From positions 26,353 through 90,352 of the forward strand of contig JACMLY010000079.1 of NCBI GenBank assembly GCA_014379345.1: a stretch of 64,000 bases of DNA, in the 5' to 3' direction. This DNA comes from Chitinophagaceae bacterium (GTDB lineage Bacteria > Bacteroidota > Bacteroidia > Chitinophagales > Chitinophagaceae). Positions 19,960 to 28,989 of this stretch are shown piece by piece. The position numbers were made by a program, and so were the translations under genes. Under the pieces are notes generated by a model. The model saw nothing but the letters and a program-made list of their open reading frames with translations. It did no database searches and had not been told where the DNA came from. Position 1 is the first letter of the stretch; every line of letters starts with the position of its first letter.

Positions 19960-20726
19960 CTTTTAGAAATACCAATATCTTTTTCGCTGCGCTTATTATT
20001 TGCCTTCTGATTTTACAGGTATGGTTTCTTATACCCATGTATATATATTTCTCACTTGCTGCACTTTATTTTCTTTTCCTGTGTTACGGATCATACAATG
20101 TTGGCAGCAATTTTTTTATGAAAGTTTTGTGTTCGGCAAATACCACGGAAAAGCTGATTGCCATTAGCTTTGATGACGGTCCGGTTCAGCAATATACGCC
20201 GCAGGTGTTGGAGGTATTGAAAGAACAAAAAGTGCCTGCCGCTTTTTTTTGCATTGGGAAACGAATTGTGGAAAATGAATCGTTGTTTCGACAGGTTCAT
20301 GAGCAAGGCCATATCATTGGTAATCACAGCTTTTCCCATAAGCCTTTATTTGATCTGTTACCAGCAGGTCAAATGATGCATGATGTACGCATGACCGATG
20401 CCGCAATAAAGGAATCAATTGGCTTACAACCCAAATTGTTTCGGCCTCCCTACGGAATCACCACTCCTGCAATGAAAAAAACGATGATTAAAGGAGGATA
20501 TACCGCCATTGGCTGGAGTATCAGATCTTTCGACACGATGGCAAAAGATGAAAAAAAATTATTGAATAAATTGATCAGGCTGTTGCGCCCTGGTGCAATC
20601 ATCTTGTTGCACGACACGCAAAAAATTACTTTGTCGATATTGCCTCGTTTCATCCAGGCTGCGCGCAACGAAGGATACGAATTTGAGCGTCTGGATAAAC
20701 TGTTAAACGTAAAAGGGTATGCTTAA
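19953..20726 (+). CDS. Polysaccharide deacetylase family protein (NodB domain)
   Basis: ISFDDGPVQQYTPQVL, GNHSFSHKPL, RPPYG. Confidence 0.9.
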   Translation: MLTFRNTNIFFAALIICLLILQVWFLIPMYIYFSLAALYFLFLCYGSYNVGSNFFMKVLCSANTTEKLIAISFDDGPVQQYTPQVLEVLKEQKVPAAFFCIGKRIVENESLFRQVHEQGHIIGNHSFSHKPLFDLLPAGQMMHDVRMTDAAIKESIGLQPKLFRPPYGITTPAMKKTMIKGGYTAIGWSIRSFDTMAKDEKKLLNKLIRLLRPGAIILLHDTQKITLSILPRFIQAARNEGYEFERLDKLLNVKGYA

Positions 20727-21354
20727 ATTGAGACTATTGATCGTGTATTTGTGTGGCGTGGTTACGATGCAGGCCCAATATCCGGGATTCAAGTCCGTTA
20801 ACGATTTGGGCCGGTTCAAACAGCTGTTTACATCCACTGCAGAAAACACGCAAACCATCAAAAGCGATTTTGTTCAGGAGAAAGAACTAAGCATGTTATC
20901 TGAAAAAATAACCTCAAAGGGGAGATTCTGGTTTAAGAAGAATAATAAAGTTCGTATGGAATACACAGAGCCTTTTCAATACCTGATGATCATTAATCAG
21001 AATAATATATATGTAAAAGATGGGCAAAAAGAAAGCAGGATCTCAACCAGATCGAACAAACTGTTTCAACAGATCAATGCAATAACAGTGGATTGCATAC
21101 AGGGAACCGTATTGAACAACCCGGAGTATAAGATTAAAGTGTTCGAAAACAATCAAAGTTTTCTCATCGAATTGTCTCCCTCGGCAAAAGCCTTGAAAGA
21201 GTTCTTTAAAAACATTAATATTTTCGTGTCTAAAAAAGACTATTCAGTAAATAAGCTCGAACTACATGAACAGTCGGGCGACAAGACAATTATTAGTTAC
21301 CTGAACAAGGAATTGAATACAACCCTTCCGGATGCGTTATTTTCTATTAAGTAG
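20719..21354 (+). CDS. LolA-like outer-membrane lipoprotein carrier
   Basis: IKSDFVQEKELSMLSEKITSKGRFWFKKNNKVRMEYTEPF. Confidence 0.85.
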   Translation: MLKLRLLIVYLCGVVTMQAQYPGFKSVNDLGRFKQLFTSTAENTQTIKSDFVQEKELSMLSEKITSKGRFWFKKNNKVRMEYTEPFQYLMIINQNNIYVKDGQKESRISTRSNKLFQQINAITVDCIQGTVLNNPEYKIKVFENNQSFLIELSPSAKALKEFFKNINIFVSKKDYSVNKLELHEQSGDKTIISYLNKELNTTLPDALFSIK

Positions 21355-21949
21355 TTACTTGTTGTTTCTGGGGGGATGCTCCTCCTCTTATAAGCAACTC
21401 CAGGCAACTGACCGAGATGCCTCCTGCCTGTATAAGTTTAAGCCACATTTTACAACCTCCATATATACCACTCATGTAGATATTCTCGGAAACCATCTTA
21501 GCGGTTTGCTGGTTGTAAAGTCAATGCCAGACAGCAGCACACGATTGGTGTTTACGAGTGAAATGGGACTTTCCCTGTTTGATTTTGAGTTTGCTGAGAA
21601 TGGTGATTTTAAGGTTCATTATATCATCAGGAAAATGAACAGGAAAGCGGTCATTAAAACATTGCAAAAGGATTTTGAACTGGTGTTAATGAAACAATTG
21701 AATACGCAGACAGCCCGAATTTTTAGCGACAGCAAAAGAATCTATTACGCTTTTCCGCAAAAAAAGGGCAGCAATTATTATATTACGGACCTTAGATGTG
21801 ATACGCTGATGGGAATAGAAAAAGCTTCGGCAAGAAAAGCCATGGTTACGGTGATTATGCAGGAGTACAAAAATGGAGTTCCCGATACGATCGGCATTTC
21901 ACACACCAATTTTCAATTTACTATTGGATTAAAAAGATTACAGCGATAA
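21332..21949 (+). CDS. Uncharacterised lipoprotein of the pigment cluster
   Basis: Signal peptide with LGGC lipobox; tight overlap with the LolA-like gene. Confidence 0.65.
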   Translation: MRYFLLSSYLLFLGGCSSSYKQLQATDRDASCLYKFKPHFTTSIYTTHVDILGNHLSGLLVVKSMPDSSTRLVFTSEMGLSLFDFEFAENGDFKVHYIIRKMNRKAVIKTLQKDFELVLMKQLNTQTARIFSDSKRIYYAFPQKKGSNYYITDLRCDTLMGIEKASARKAMVTVIMQEYKNGVPDTIGISHTNFQFTIGLKRLQR

Positions 21950-22317
21950 TGCTACAAGGAAATTTTTATACGATCCTGAACAACCAGGCGGAAACCGGTT
22001 CGGTTAATCTATTGCTTGAACTAAACCCGGATCACCACATTTTCGAGGGTCATTTTCCCCAGCTTCCCGTTGTGCCGGGGGTATGTATGATGCAAATGGT
22101 AAAGGAATTAGTTGAGGATTTTACGGGCCAACGGCTAAGACTGGCCAAGGCAGACCATTTAAAGTTTTTAACGATCATCAATCCACGTGAAAATAAATTA
22201 TTGCAGGTAGATATAGCCATCAATTCCCGGTCTACCCAGGGGGTACAGGTAACCGCCTCTTTTTTTCACCAGGCAACCGTTTTCTTTAAATTTAAGGGAG
22301 GCTTTGTGATTGAGTAA
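21949..22317 (+). CDS. FabZ/FabA-like 3-hydroxyacyl-ACP dehydratase
   Basis: GHFPQLPVVPGVCMMQMVKEL hotdog motif. Confidence 0.82.
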   Translation: MLQGNFYTILNNQAETGSVNLLLELNPDHHIFEGHFPQLPVVPGVCMMQMVKELVEDFTGQRLRLAKADHLKFLTIINPRENKLLQVDIAINSRSTQGVQVTASFFHQATVFFKFKGGFVIE

Positions 22318-22337
22318 AATATAGAATAAAGTACACT

Positions 22338-22397
22338 GAATACAGAATTTTGTGTTCTTGCTGCCAACTCCCATATTCTGTATTGCCTTCTGTATTC
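22338..22397. repeat. Inverted repeat with GAATACAGAAT / ATTCTGTATT / TTCTGTATTC words
   Basis: gaatacagaat (22338-22348) versus attctgtatt (22375-22384) and ttctgtattc (22388-22397). Confidence 0.65.
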
Positions 22398-22471
22398 CAA
22401 GCCCTTCTGGTAAAGAATTTGTATATAAAAAATTCCTGTTATCTTGCACGTCCTTAAAAAGTTTTCGAAAT

Positions 22472-23137
22472 ATGGAGTATAGTAAGATTATAGCCGTTAC
22501 CGGTATGCCAGGTCTTTATGAATTATTAACCAGCAAAAGCGATGGGGCCATTGTGCGTTCATTGGAAGATAAGAGCACAAAGTTCGTTTCTTCACGTATT
22601 CACAATTTTTCACATTTGGAAAGCATCGAAGTTTTTACAGTTCGGGAAAATGTAAACCTGGTCGATATTTTTCATGCAATGGAAAAAGATGAAGTAAAAA
22701 TTCCTGATGGAAAGGACAATGCTGCGCTGAAAAAATATTTTGATAAAGTTTATCCTGATCTGGATTTTGAAAGAGTGTACAGCAGTGATCTGAAAAAAAT
22801 GGTAAAATGGTTTGAGGTGCTTAAAGCAAATGAGATTGAGATTAAATTAAGCCAGGCACCGGCTGAGGAGACAGAAGCAGAGGGCGTGTCGGAAATAGCC
22901 TTTGAAGAAGTAGAAAAAGTAGGGGTAGAAGAAAAGAAACCCAAAGAACTGAAAGAGGAAAAGAAACCCAAAGAACTGAAAGAGGAAAAGAAACCTAAAG
23001 AAGTGAAAGAGGAAAAGCAAGCTCCGGCAAAGAAGGCGGCGGCTAAAGCAAAAGCGAGTGAACCAAAAGGAGTGAAAGAAACCAAGGAAGTAAAACCAAA
23101 AAAATCTGCTCCAAAGAAAAAGAAAGAAGATAAGTAA
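22472..23137 (+). CDS. DUF5606-type protein with Lys/Glu-rich C-terminal tail
   Basis: MEYSKIIAVTGMPGLYELLTSKSDGAIVRSLE; ATG 22472 preferred. Confidence 0.7.
   Translation: MEYSKIIAVTGMPGLYELLTSKSDGAIVRSLEDKSTKFVSSRIHNFSHLESIEVFTVRENVNLVDIFHAMEKDEVKIPDGKDNAALKKYFDKVYPDLDFERVYSSDLKKMVKWFEVLKANEIEIKLSQAPAEETEAEGVSEIAFEEVEKVGVEEKKPKELKEEKKPKELKEEKKPKEVKEEKQAPAKKAAAKAKASEPKGVKETKEVKPKKSAPKKKKEDK
22931..23011 (+). repeat. Three in-frame 27-nt direct repeats (EKKPKELKE)
   Basis: gaaaagaaacccaaagaactgaaagag at 22931, 22958 and 22985. Confidence 0.9.
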
Positions 23138-23155
23138 ATAGTAAATAGTAAATGT

Positions 23156-23209
23156 AACCCGGCTTTTCAATACAGCTTCATAATTTTCTGTTTGACAACC
23201 GGGTTTTTT
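23156..23209 (+). terminator. Possible intrinsic terminator
   Basis: aacccgg ... ccgggtttttta after the DUF5606 stop; long loop. Confidence 0.5.
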
Positions 23210-23242
23210 ATTGAGAAAAGCGAAGTTTAAATAACATATTCT

Positions 23243-24970
23243 ATGGAGAAGGTATCTGCTGATATAAAAAAATTGCCGAGGGAATTTTTACCCGAAGATT
23301 TCACCGTTACAACCTGGGACGACCTTGAACCCTTTTTTAAGGAGCTTCTTGAAAGGCCCATCGAATCGAAGCCCGGTTTGGAAAAGTGGCTTAAGGATAT
23401 GAGTGAGCTGGAAGCTGTGGTTAGTGAAGATGCTTCCTGGCGGCAGATCCGCATGACCTGCGATACTGAAAATAAAGCGTTGGAAGAGGCTTTTACTTAT
23501 TTCTGTTTGCAGATCCAGCCGAAGATCCAGCCATATGGAGATGCATTGAACAGGAAGCTTGTAAGCTCTCCATTTACCGGTGAGTTGCCGGAGCACAAAT
23601 ATTTTACCTACCTGCGAAGCGTGAAAAAGAGTATTGAATTATTTCGCGAAGAAAACATTCCCATTCAGGCCGAATTGAGTGTAATGCAGCAACAGTATGG
23701 AGTTATTTCCGGCAAAATGACAGTGGAAGTGAATGGTCGTGAATACACACTACAACAAGCGTCTAAATTTTTGGAAGACAAGAACCGGGCACTCCGCGAA
23801 GAAGTGTACAGGAAGATCAACGAAAGACGGTTGCAGGATAAAGAAACCATGCACAAATTATTTACATCCCTCGTAGAGAAAAGACATCAAATTGCAAAGA
23901 ATGCCGGATTCGAGAATTACAGGGATTACAAGTTCAAGGAGCTTGGACGATTTGATTATAGTAAGGAAGAATGTTACCAGTTTCATGAGGCGGTCAAGGA
24001 GCATGTTCTGCCTTTGGTAAATATTATTTACAGGAATAAACAAAGAAAGCTGGGTCTCGATTCGTTGCGACCATGGGATCTTGAGGCAGAACCGGAAGGT
24101 ATACAACCTCTTACTCCTTTTAAAACAGGTAATGAGTTGCTTGAAAAAACCATTTCCTGTTTCGAAAAAATGAGGCCTTTTTTTGCGGATTGCCTGCGTC
24201 GTATGGAAACAATGCAAAGATTGGATTTAGATAGTCGCAAAGGCAAGGCGCCAGGTGGTTATAACTGTCCATTATCTGAAACAGGCGCTCCGTTTATTTT
24301 TATGAATGCAGCCGGACAAATGAGCGATGTGACAACCATGGTTCATGAGGGCGGGCATGCCGTGCATTCGTTCCTGGCCCATCCGTTGGAATTATCTTCG
24401 TTCAAAGAATACCCCATGGAAATTGCCGAAGTGGCGAGCATGGCCATGGAGCTGTTTAGCATGGATTACTGGGAGGTTTATTTTAAAAACCCCGAGGATT
24501 TGAAAAGAGCGAAGGCACACCAGTTAGAAAGAGTCATTACCATATTTCCATGGGTGGCTACTATTGATAAGTTTCAACATTGGATCTACGAGCATCCCGC
24601 TCATACGCAGGAAGAAAGAACAGAAGCCTGGGTCAGGATACTTAATGAATTCGCATCGGACGCGATCGACTTCAACGGATTAGAGGAATATCGTAAATAC
24701 GGGTGGCAGAGGCAATTGCATTTATTTGAGGTTCCTTTTTATTATATAGAATATGGAATAGCTCAATTAGGCGCCATCGGATTGTGGCTTCAGTATAAAA
24801 AAGACAAAGAAGCAGCATTAAACAATTACATGCGGTCTTTGAGTATGGGGGGTACGAAAACGTTACCTGATCTATACAGAGCAGCAGGTCTTGAATTCGA
24901 CTTTTCACCCGGTCATATCAAAACGCTTATGGAGTTTGTAAAGGGCGAATTGGACTCAGTGCACCGGTAA
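23243..24970 (+). CDS. M3 family oligoendopeptidase
   Basis: MVHEGGHAVHSF zinc motif (HExxH-type: HEGGH). Confidence 0.93.
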   Translation: MEKVSADIKKLPREFLPEDFTVTTWDDLEPFFKELLERPIESKPGLEKWLKDMSELEAVVSEDASWRQIRMTCDTENKALEEAFTYFCLQIQPKIQPYGDALNRKLVSSPFTGELPEHKYFTYLRSVKKSIELFREENIPIQAELSVMQQQYGVISGKMTVEVNGREYTLQQASKFLEDKNRALREEVYRKINERRLQDKETMHKLFTSLVEKRHQIAKNAGFENYRDYKFKELGRFDYSKEECYQFHEAVKEHVLPLVNIIYRNKQRKLGLDSLRPWDLEAEPEGIQPLTPFKTGNELLEKTISCFEKMRPFFADCLRRMETMQRLDLDSRKGKAPGGYNCPLSETGAPFIFMNAAGQMSDVTTMVHEGGHAVHSFLAHPLELSSFKEYPMEIAEVASMAMELFSMDYWEVYFKNPEDLKRAKAHQLERVITIFPWVATIDKFQHWIYEHPAHTQEERTEAWVRILNEFASDAIDFNGLEEYRKYGWQRQLHLFEVPFYYIEYGIAQLGAIGLWLQYKKDKEAALNNYMRSLSMGGTKTLPDLYRAAGLEFDFSPGHIKTLMEFVKGELDSVHR

Positions 24971-25106
24971 GCATTGTTTTAAAAATACCCTCTTAGTAGT
25001 ATAGCATTTATTGAAACAAGAATATATATTTGTATAACAATTAGGAAATGACGGATCAGCAATGATCTTCCATCATAAAAAAAGCTACTAATCAGAGCCT
25101 TAACCA

Positions 25107-25143
25107 AAAGTCCCTGTGTTTCTACACCGGGGCTTTCTTTTTT
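25107..25143 (+). terminator. Intrinsic terminator-like hairpin
   Basis: aaagtccctgtgt-ttct-acaccggggcttt followed by ctttttt. Confidence 0.65.
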
Positions 25144-25160
25144 AAGCAGCAAATTTATTC

Positions 25161-25225
25161 AAACCTGTAGGTATTGTGAGATCACTCACAAACAGAAGTA
25201 GACTCCTGAAGACCTTATAGGTTTT
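25161..25225. repeat. 65-bp palindrome-ended dispersed element, copy 1
   Basis: Starts aaacctgtaggtat, ends tgaagaccttataggtttt; matches 48082-48146. Confidence 0.75.
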
Positions 25226-25241
25226 ATCAGAATTCATCTAT

Positions 25242-25658
25242 TCATCTGCATTCTTTACAAGTTCCCGAAACCACCATTTGGTATTCGGCAGGCTGAAATC
25301 CCACAGGCAGTTTCACTTCGGGTATTGTAACATCTTCCAGGCACATCGTGGTATGGCATTCATTACAAAGGAAATGCACATGATTGTCGTGATGATGTCC
25401 TTCCTTGCAGTCATCCTTGCACAATGCATAGCGCACCGAATTGTCTGAGGTTGGAATTGTATGTATGATGCCTTTTTCAAGAAACGATTGCAGGGTGCGG
25501 TATACCGTTACCCGATCGAATTTCTCACCGGTTTTTTTTTCTATATCGGCATGTTCCAGAGCTCCGCTGTTGTTTACAAAAAGCTCCAGTATCTTCTTTC
25601 GGCTATCTGTAATGCTTAGCTGATTACGCTTTAATATAATATCTACAGGAGTACTCAT
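25242..25658 (-). CDS. Fur-family transcriptional regulator
   Basis: DRVTVYRTLQSFLEKG; HFLCNECH and CKEC metal-binding motifs; start MSTPVD at 25658 preferred. Confidence 0.9.
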   Translation of the reverse strand: MSTPVDIILKRNQLSITDSRKKILELFVNNSGALEHADIEKKTGEKFDRVTVYRTLQSFLEKGIIHTIPTSDNSVRYALCKDDCKEGHHHDNHVHFLCNECHTTMCLEDVTIPEVKLPVGFQPAEYQMVVSGTCKECR

Positions 25659-25659
25659 A

Positions 25660-26310
25660 TTATTTACTGAAAACATTATTGACAAATCGTTTTTGTGATG
25701 GTTCTCGGAGCAATACGGCGATGTCTTTTTTTAATTCCTGGATTTCTTCTTTTTTCAAGCCGTCATATATCTTCTTTCTGACATTACCGTTCTTATCTAC
25801 CAGTGCAAAAAACTGGGTATGTAAAAACTGCTCATTGATATTCTGCGCGTTATTCTTTGGATCATCAAGCAAATAACTCACCCTTGCGGTATTGTACAGA
25901 CTGTCCTTTCTGCCGGTTAAAAACACCCACTTTTTTGTGTTTACATTTAGTGAATCAGAATATTGTCTTAAACGGCCCGGATTATCATTTTCAGGATCGC
26001 AGGTATGGGAAAGAATCAAAAAATCGGGCTCATCTTTATATTCTTCATAGATCTTCTTCATATTGTTATTCATCATAGGACAAATGCTCGGGCAGGTGGT
26101 AAAAAAGTATTCAGCCACATAGACCTTTCCCACCACATCCTGTTGTGTTACCTGTTCTCCATTCTGGTTGGTAAAAGCAAAGGGCTGTACATAGTTAAGA
26201 AATTGAAACTTTCTGTCCGCATATCCGGGTATGATCTTCGCAAGGGTAAAATAAAAGCCTACCACCAAAAGAGTAAAAAAACCAACATAAAAAATCCATT
26301 TCCTTCTCAT
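25660..26310 (-). CDS. SCO1/SenC family protein
   Basis: EYFFTTCPSICPMMNNNMKKI copper-binding CxxxC; ATG 26310 preferred. Confidence 0.9.
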   Translation of the reverse strand: MRRKWIFYVGFFTLLVVGFYFTLAKIIPGYADRKFQFLNYVQPFAFTNQNGEQVTQQDVVGKVYVAEYFFTTCPSICPMMNNNMKKIYEEYKDEPDFLILSHTCDPENDNPGRLRQYSDSLNVNTKKWVFLTGRKDSLYNTARVSYLLDDPKNNAQNINEQFLHTQFFALVDKNGNVRKKIYDGLKKEEIQELKKDIAVLLREPSQKRFVNNVFSK

Positions 26311-26385
26311 AGTAATTACATTAAAAGTAAAGTTACAACGCCGATTGTATCCTCGCAGGTATGAAAGTAGTAATAACATTTCATT

Positions 26386-26400
26386 TGCAACTTTGTTGCA
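26386..26400. promoter_or_regulatory. 15-bp palindromic operator TGCAACTTTGTTGCA
   Basis: Perfect 6+3+6 palindrome in the divergent SCO/merC intergenic region next to a Fur-family gene. Confidence 0.6.
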
Positions 26401-26427
26401 TTTATAAACTTTTGGCCCTTATCTTTG
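26396..26427 (+). promoter_or_regulatory. Bacteroidota-type promoter for the MerC gene (TTG-N21-TATCTTTG)
   Basis: TTG 26396-26398, TATCTTTG 26420-26427, ATG 26432. Confidence 0.55.
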
Positions 26428-26431
26428 CCGC

Positions 26432-26824
26432 ATGCGTTTTCGGTTCAATTGGGATGCTATAGGAATTACCACTTCACTGGCTTGCGCCATCCATTGCGCT
26501 GTTTTGCCAATGATACTTTCAACTTTGCCCATATTTGGCATTGATATAGTTGACAATATTGCTTTTGAATATTTCATGATCCTGTTGGCTTTTTTGATCG
26601 GCTGCTACTCTCTTTGGCATGGATACCGGAAGCATCATCACCGCTTTATGCCACTGCTTATTTTTTGTTTGGGGATTATATTGCTTTTCGCCAAACAGAT
26701 ATGGCATAGCTATCAATTGTGGCTGCTCCCTTTTGCTGTTGTTCTCATCATTTCGGCCCATCTTTTGAACTATAGATCATGCAGGGTTCATAATCATGCG
26801 CATTCGGATGATTGCGACCACTAA
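26432..26824 (+). CDS. MerC domain-containing membrane protein
   Basis: ITTSLACAIHCAVLPMILSTLP; His-rich C-terminus. Confidence 0.85.
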   Translation: MRFRFNWDAIGITTSLACAIHCAVLPMILSTLPIFGIDIVDNIAFEYFMILLAFLIGCYSLWHGYRKHHHRFMPLLIFCLGIILLFAKQIWHSYQLWLLPFAVVLIISAHLLNYRSCRVHNHAHSDDCDH

Positions 26825-26890
26825 GCTTTTCCCAATTTAACAAACAGAACCCGGTACAGTTTTTTAAATTTGTAAGATAAACGTTGAGAT

Positions 26891-27487
26891 ATGATAAAAA
26901 CAGGAAACCCGGTTATTAGTATATATACGGAAATGACGCCTAATCCCGAAACAATGAAGTTTGTAGCAAACAAACTGTTGTACCCGGGCAAAAGCCTCGA
27001 TATTCCGGAAGTAGATAGTGCCAAGCCTTCTCCTCTGGCCACCGAGCTCTTCGGTTTCCCTTTTATTAAGGCAGTGTTCATCGCCAGCAACTTTGTGACG
27101 CTTACAAAAACCTCCGATACAGAATGGACCGATGTTATTCCTACCATCCGACAGTTTTTAAAGGAGTACCTGGAAGAGGGTAAGACTGTCATTAATGAGG
27201 AAGAAGTGGCGGCTATGAAACAGGAAAGCAGCAATACTGTGACCGCCGATGATGATGATGTTGTAAAACGGATCAAAGAATTATTAGAAAATTACGTGAA
27301 GCCTGCTGTTGAAATGGATGGCGGGGCTATTCAGTTCAAAGAATACAAAGACGGCGTGGTTAATCTTATGTTGCAGGGATCGTGTAGCGGATGCCCTTCA
27401 TCGATGATCACGCTGAAAGCAGGTATTGAAGGAATGATGAAACGAATGATACCTGAAGTAAAAGAAGTGGTTGCAGAAGCCGAGTAA
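26891..27487 (+). CDS. NifU family Fe-S scaffold protein
   Basis: Nfu N-terminal YTEMTPNPETMKFVAN and LQGSCSGCPSSMITLK. Confidence 0.93.
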   Translation: MIKTGNPVISIYTEMTPNPETMKFVANKLLYPGKSLDIPEVDSAKPSPLATELFGFPFIKAVFIASNFVTLTKTSDTEWTDVIPTIRQFLKEYLEEGKTVINEEEVAAMKQESSNTVTADDDDVVKRIKELLENYVKPAVEMDGGAIQFKEYKDGVVNLMLQGSCSGCPSSMITLKAGIEGMMKRMIPEVKEVVAEAE

Positions 27488-27518
27488 AATATTTTCCGAA
27501 ATTTTTCTTTTTTTTTAA

Positions 27519-27546
27519 ACCTTCCTCCTCCGGGAAGGTCTTTTTA
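27519..27546 (+). terminator. Intrinsic terminator
   Basis: accttcc-tcctccg-ggaaggt + ctttttat. Confidence 0.75.
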
Positions 27547-27740
27547 TGGCTATTAGTGCAACCATTCCCTGTTTTACCTTAATAAACAATTTAGATATAC
27601 GACAGGATCTGATGAAATGAGGATCGCTAAGGTTTTCACGTGATTCTTAATCACCCCATTGCTCGAAATAAAATTATTAGTGCCTGGGTCAGTCGATACA
27701 GGAATGCAGGAATACAGCAATAATCCGTTCACTACACTAA

Positions 27741-27774
27741 TCTCTCCGGTCTTTTTCCGGAGAGATTTCTTTTT
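27741..27774 (+). terminator. Intrinsic terminator
   Basis: tctctccgg-tcttttt-ccggagaga + tttctttttat. Confidence 0.75.
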
Positions 27775-27866
27775 ATAGTCCTTCTATGATACCGGTAGGT
27801 GCTGGCCTGCCAGTCATAGGCGTTCAATTGTTTTTGGAATGGTGTAAATTGCCGTAAACTATTGCC

Positions 27867-28391
27867 ATGGTTTTTGTGTATCTCCTTTTTTGTTTAATTA
27901 TTGGACTGCTGATCATAGCCGCAAAGCTTCCGGAGAAGTATCACGTTGAACATTTCACCGTTATAAAAAAATCTATCTGGGATGTTATGGATAAGGTGTC
28001 TGATCTTAACTATTATGCGAAGTGGAATCCCTGGCAGATAATGGAAAAGGAGGGAAAATATGAGATTTCAGGTACGCCCAAAACACCGGGACACAAATAT
28101 AGCTGGCGGGGAAAAAAAACAGGTGTTGGAAGTTTAACCTTACGTGATCTTGATAACCGCCATGTTCATTTTGACCTGGAGTTCATTAAACCCTGGAAAG
28201 CAAAAGCCAAAGATGATTGGGTGTTCGAAGAATGGGGAAGCGGCGAAACGAAGGTTACCTGGCAGAATAATGGAGATCTTCCTTTTCCCATAGCCCGTTT
28301 AATGGGGCGGATGCTGAAAAAAAATTTAAATAAACAATTCACCGAAGGATTAAAAAATTTAAAAAACCTGTGTGAAGGGTATTCGGCATGA
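27867..28391 (+). CDS. SRPBCC family (polyketide cyclase/START-like) protein
   Basis: SIWDVMDKVSDLNYYAKWNPWQIMEKEGKYEISGTPKTPGHKYSWRG. Confidence 0.75.
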   Translation: MVFVYLLFCLIIGLLIIAAKLPEKYHVEHFTVIKKSIWDVMDKVSDLNYYAKWNPWQIMEKEGKYEISGTPKTPGHKYSWRGKKTGVGSLTLRDLDNRHVHFDLEFIKPWKAKAKDDWVFEEWGSGETKVTWQNNGDLPFPIARLMGRMLKKNLNKQFTEGLKNLKNLCEGYSA

Positions 28392-28984
28392 GTAAATCTT
28401 TTATTTTATTTTTTACAGTGATGTTCTTGAGCCTTGTCGTTTTTTCGCAACTACCTGATAGTACCATCAGGGACCTCAAAGACGGAAAATTGCTAAATGA
28501 TACGAGTTACATTTATTGGCTTCCTTTTGAACCCGGGAAAAAATATTTGTTGGTACAGGGTTGGGAAAGCAAACATTCACACAAGGACGAATTATCACTC
28601 GATTTTAAAATGAAACCCGGAACAAAAATTTTTGCCGCCCGCAATGGCCTCGTGGTGGAAATCAAAGAAGATTCCGATCGCGGAGGAGTTAAAGACGAAT
28701 ACCTTGGCGAAGACAATCATATCATCATTCAACACGCGGACAGTTCCTACGCAGGATATTGGCATCTTGAAAAGGATGGAGTAAGCGTGCAGATTGGGGA
28801 ATGGGTAAAAAAGGGGCAGTATATCGGAACTAGCGGCAATACTGGTTATTCTGCATTTCCGCATTTACATTTTTATGTCTATGCCCGGCAAGGGGAATTT
28901 AAAACATTGGCAACGCGTTTTGTTACTACAAAAGGAGTGCGTTACTTGCGCCCAGGACAATATTATAAAAGCATCCACCCATAA
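28388..28984 (+). CDS. M23 family metallopeptidase
   Basis: HKDELSLDFKMKPGTKIFAARNGLVVEIKE...GNTGYSAFPHLHFYVY. Confidence 0.9.
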   Translation: MSKSFILFFTVMFLSLVVFSQLPDSTIRDLKDGKLLNDTSYIYWLPFEPGKKYLLVQGWESKHSHKDELSLDFKMKPGTKIFAARNGLVVEIKEDSDRGGVKDEYLGEDNHIIIQHADSSYAGYWHLEKDGVSVQIGEWVKKGQYIGTSGNTGYSAFPHLHFYVYARQGEFKTLATRFVTTKGVRYLRPGQYYKSIHP

Positions 28985-28989
28985 TTATT

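Noticed and set aside
22750-23170. Two minus-strand ORFs (111 and 107 aa) opposite the DUF5606 gene
   Set aside because: Low-complexity Ser/Phe-rich antisense of the Lys/Glu repeat tail; the plus-strand gene has clear family features.
23858-24217. 119-aa minus-strand ORF
   Set aside because: Antisense to the M3 peptidase coding sequence; no recognisable motif.
26005-26364. 119-aa plus-strand ORF
   Set aside because: Antisense to the SCO gene with its CxxxC motif.
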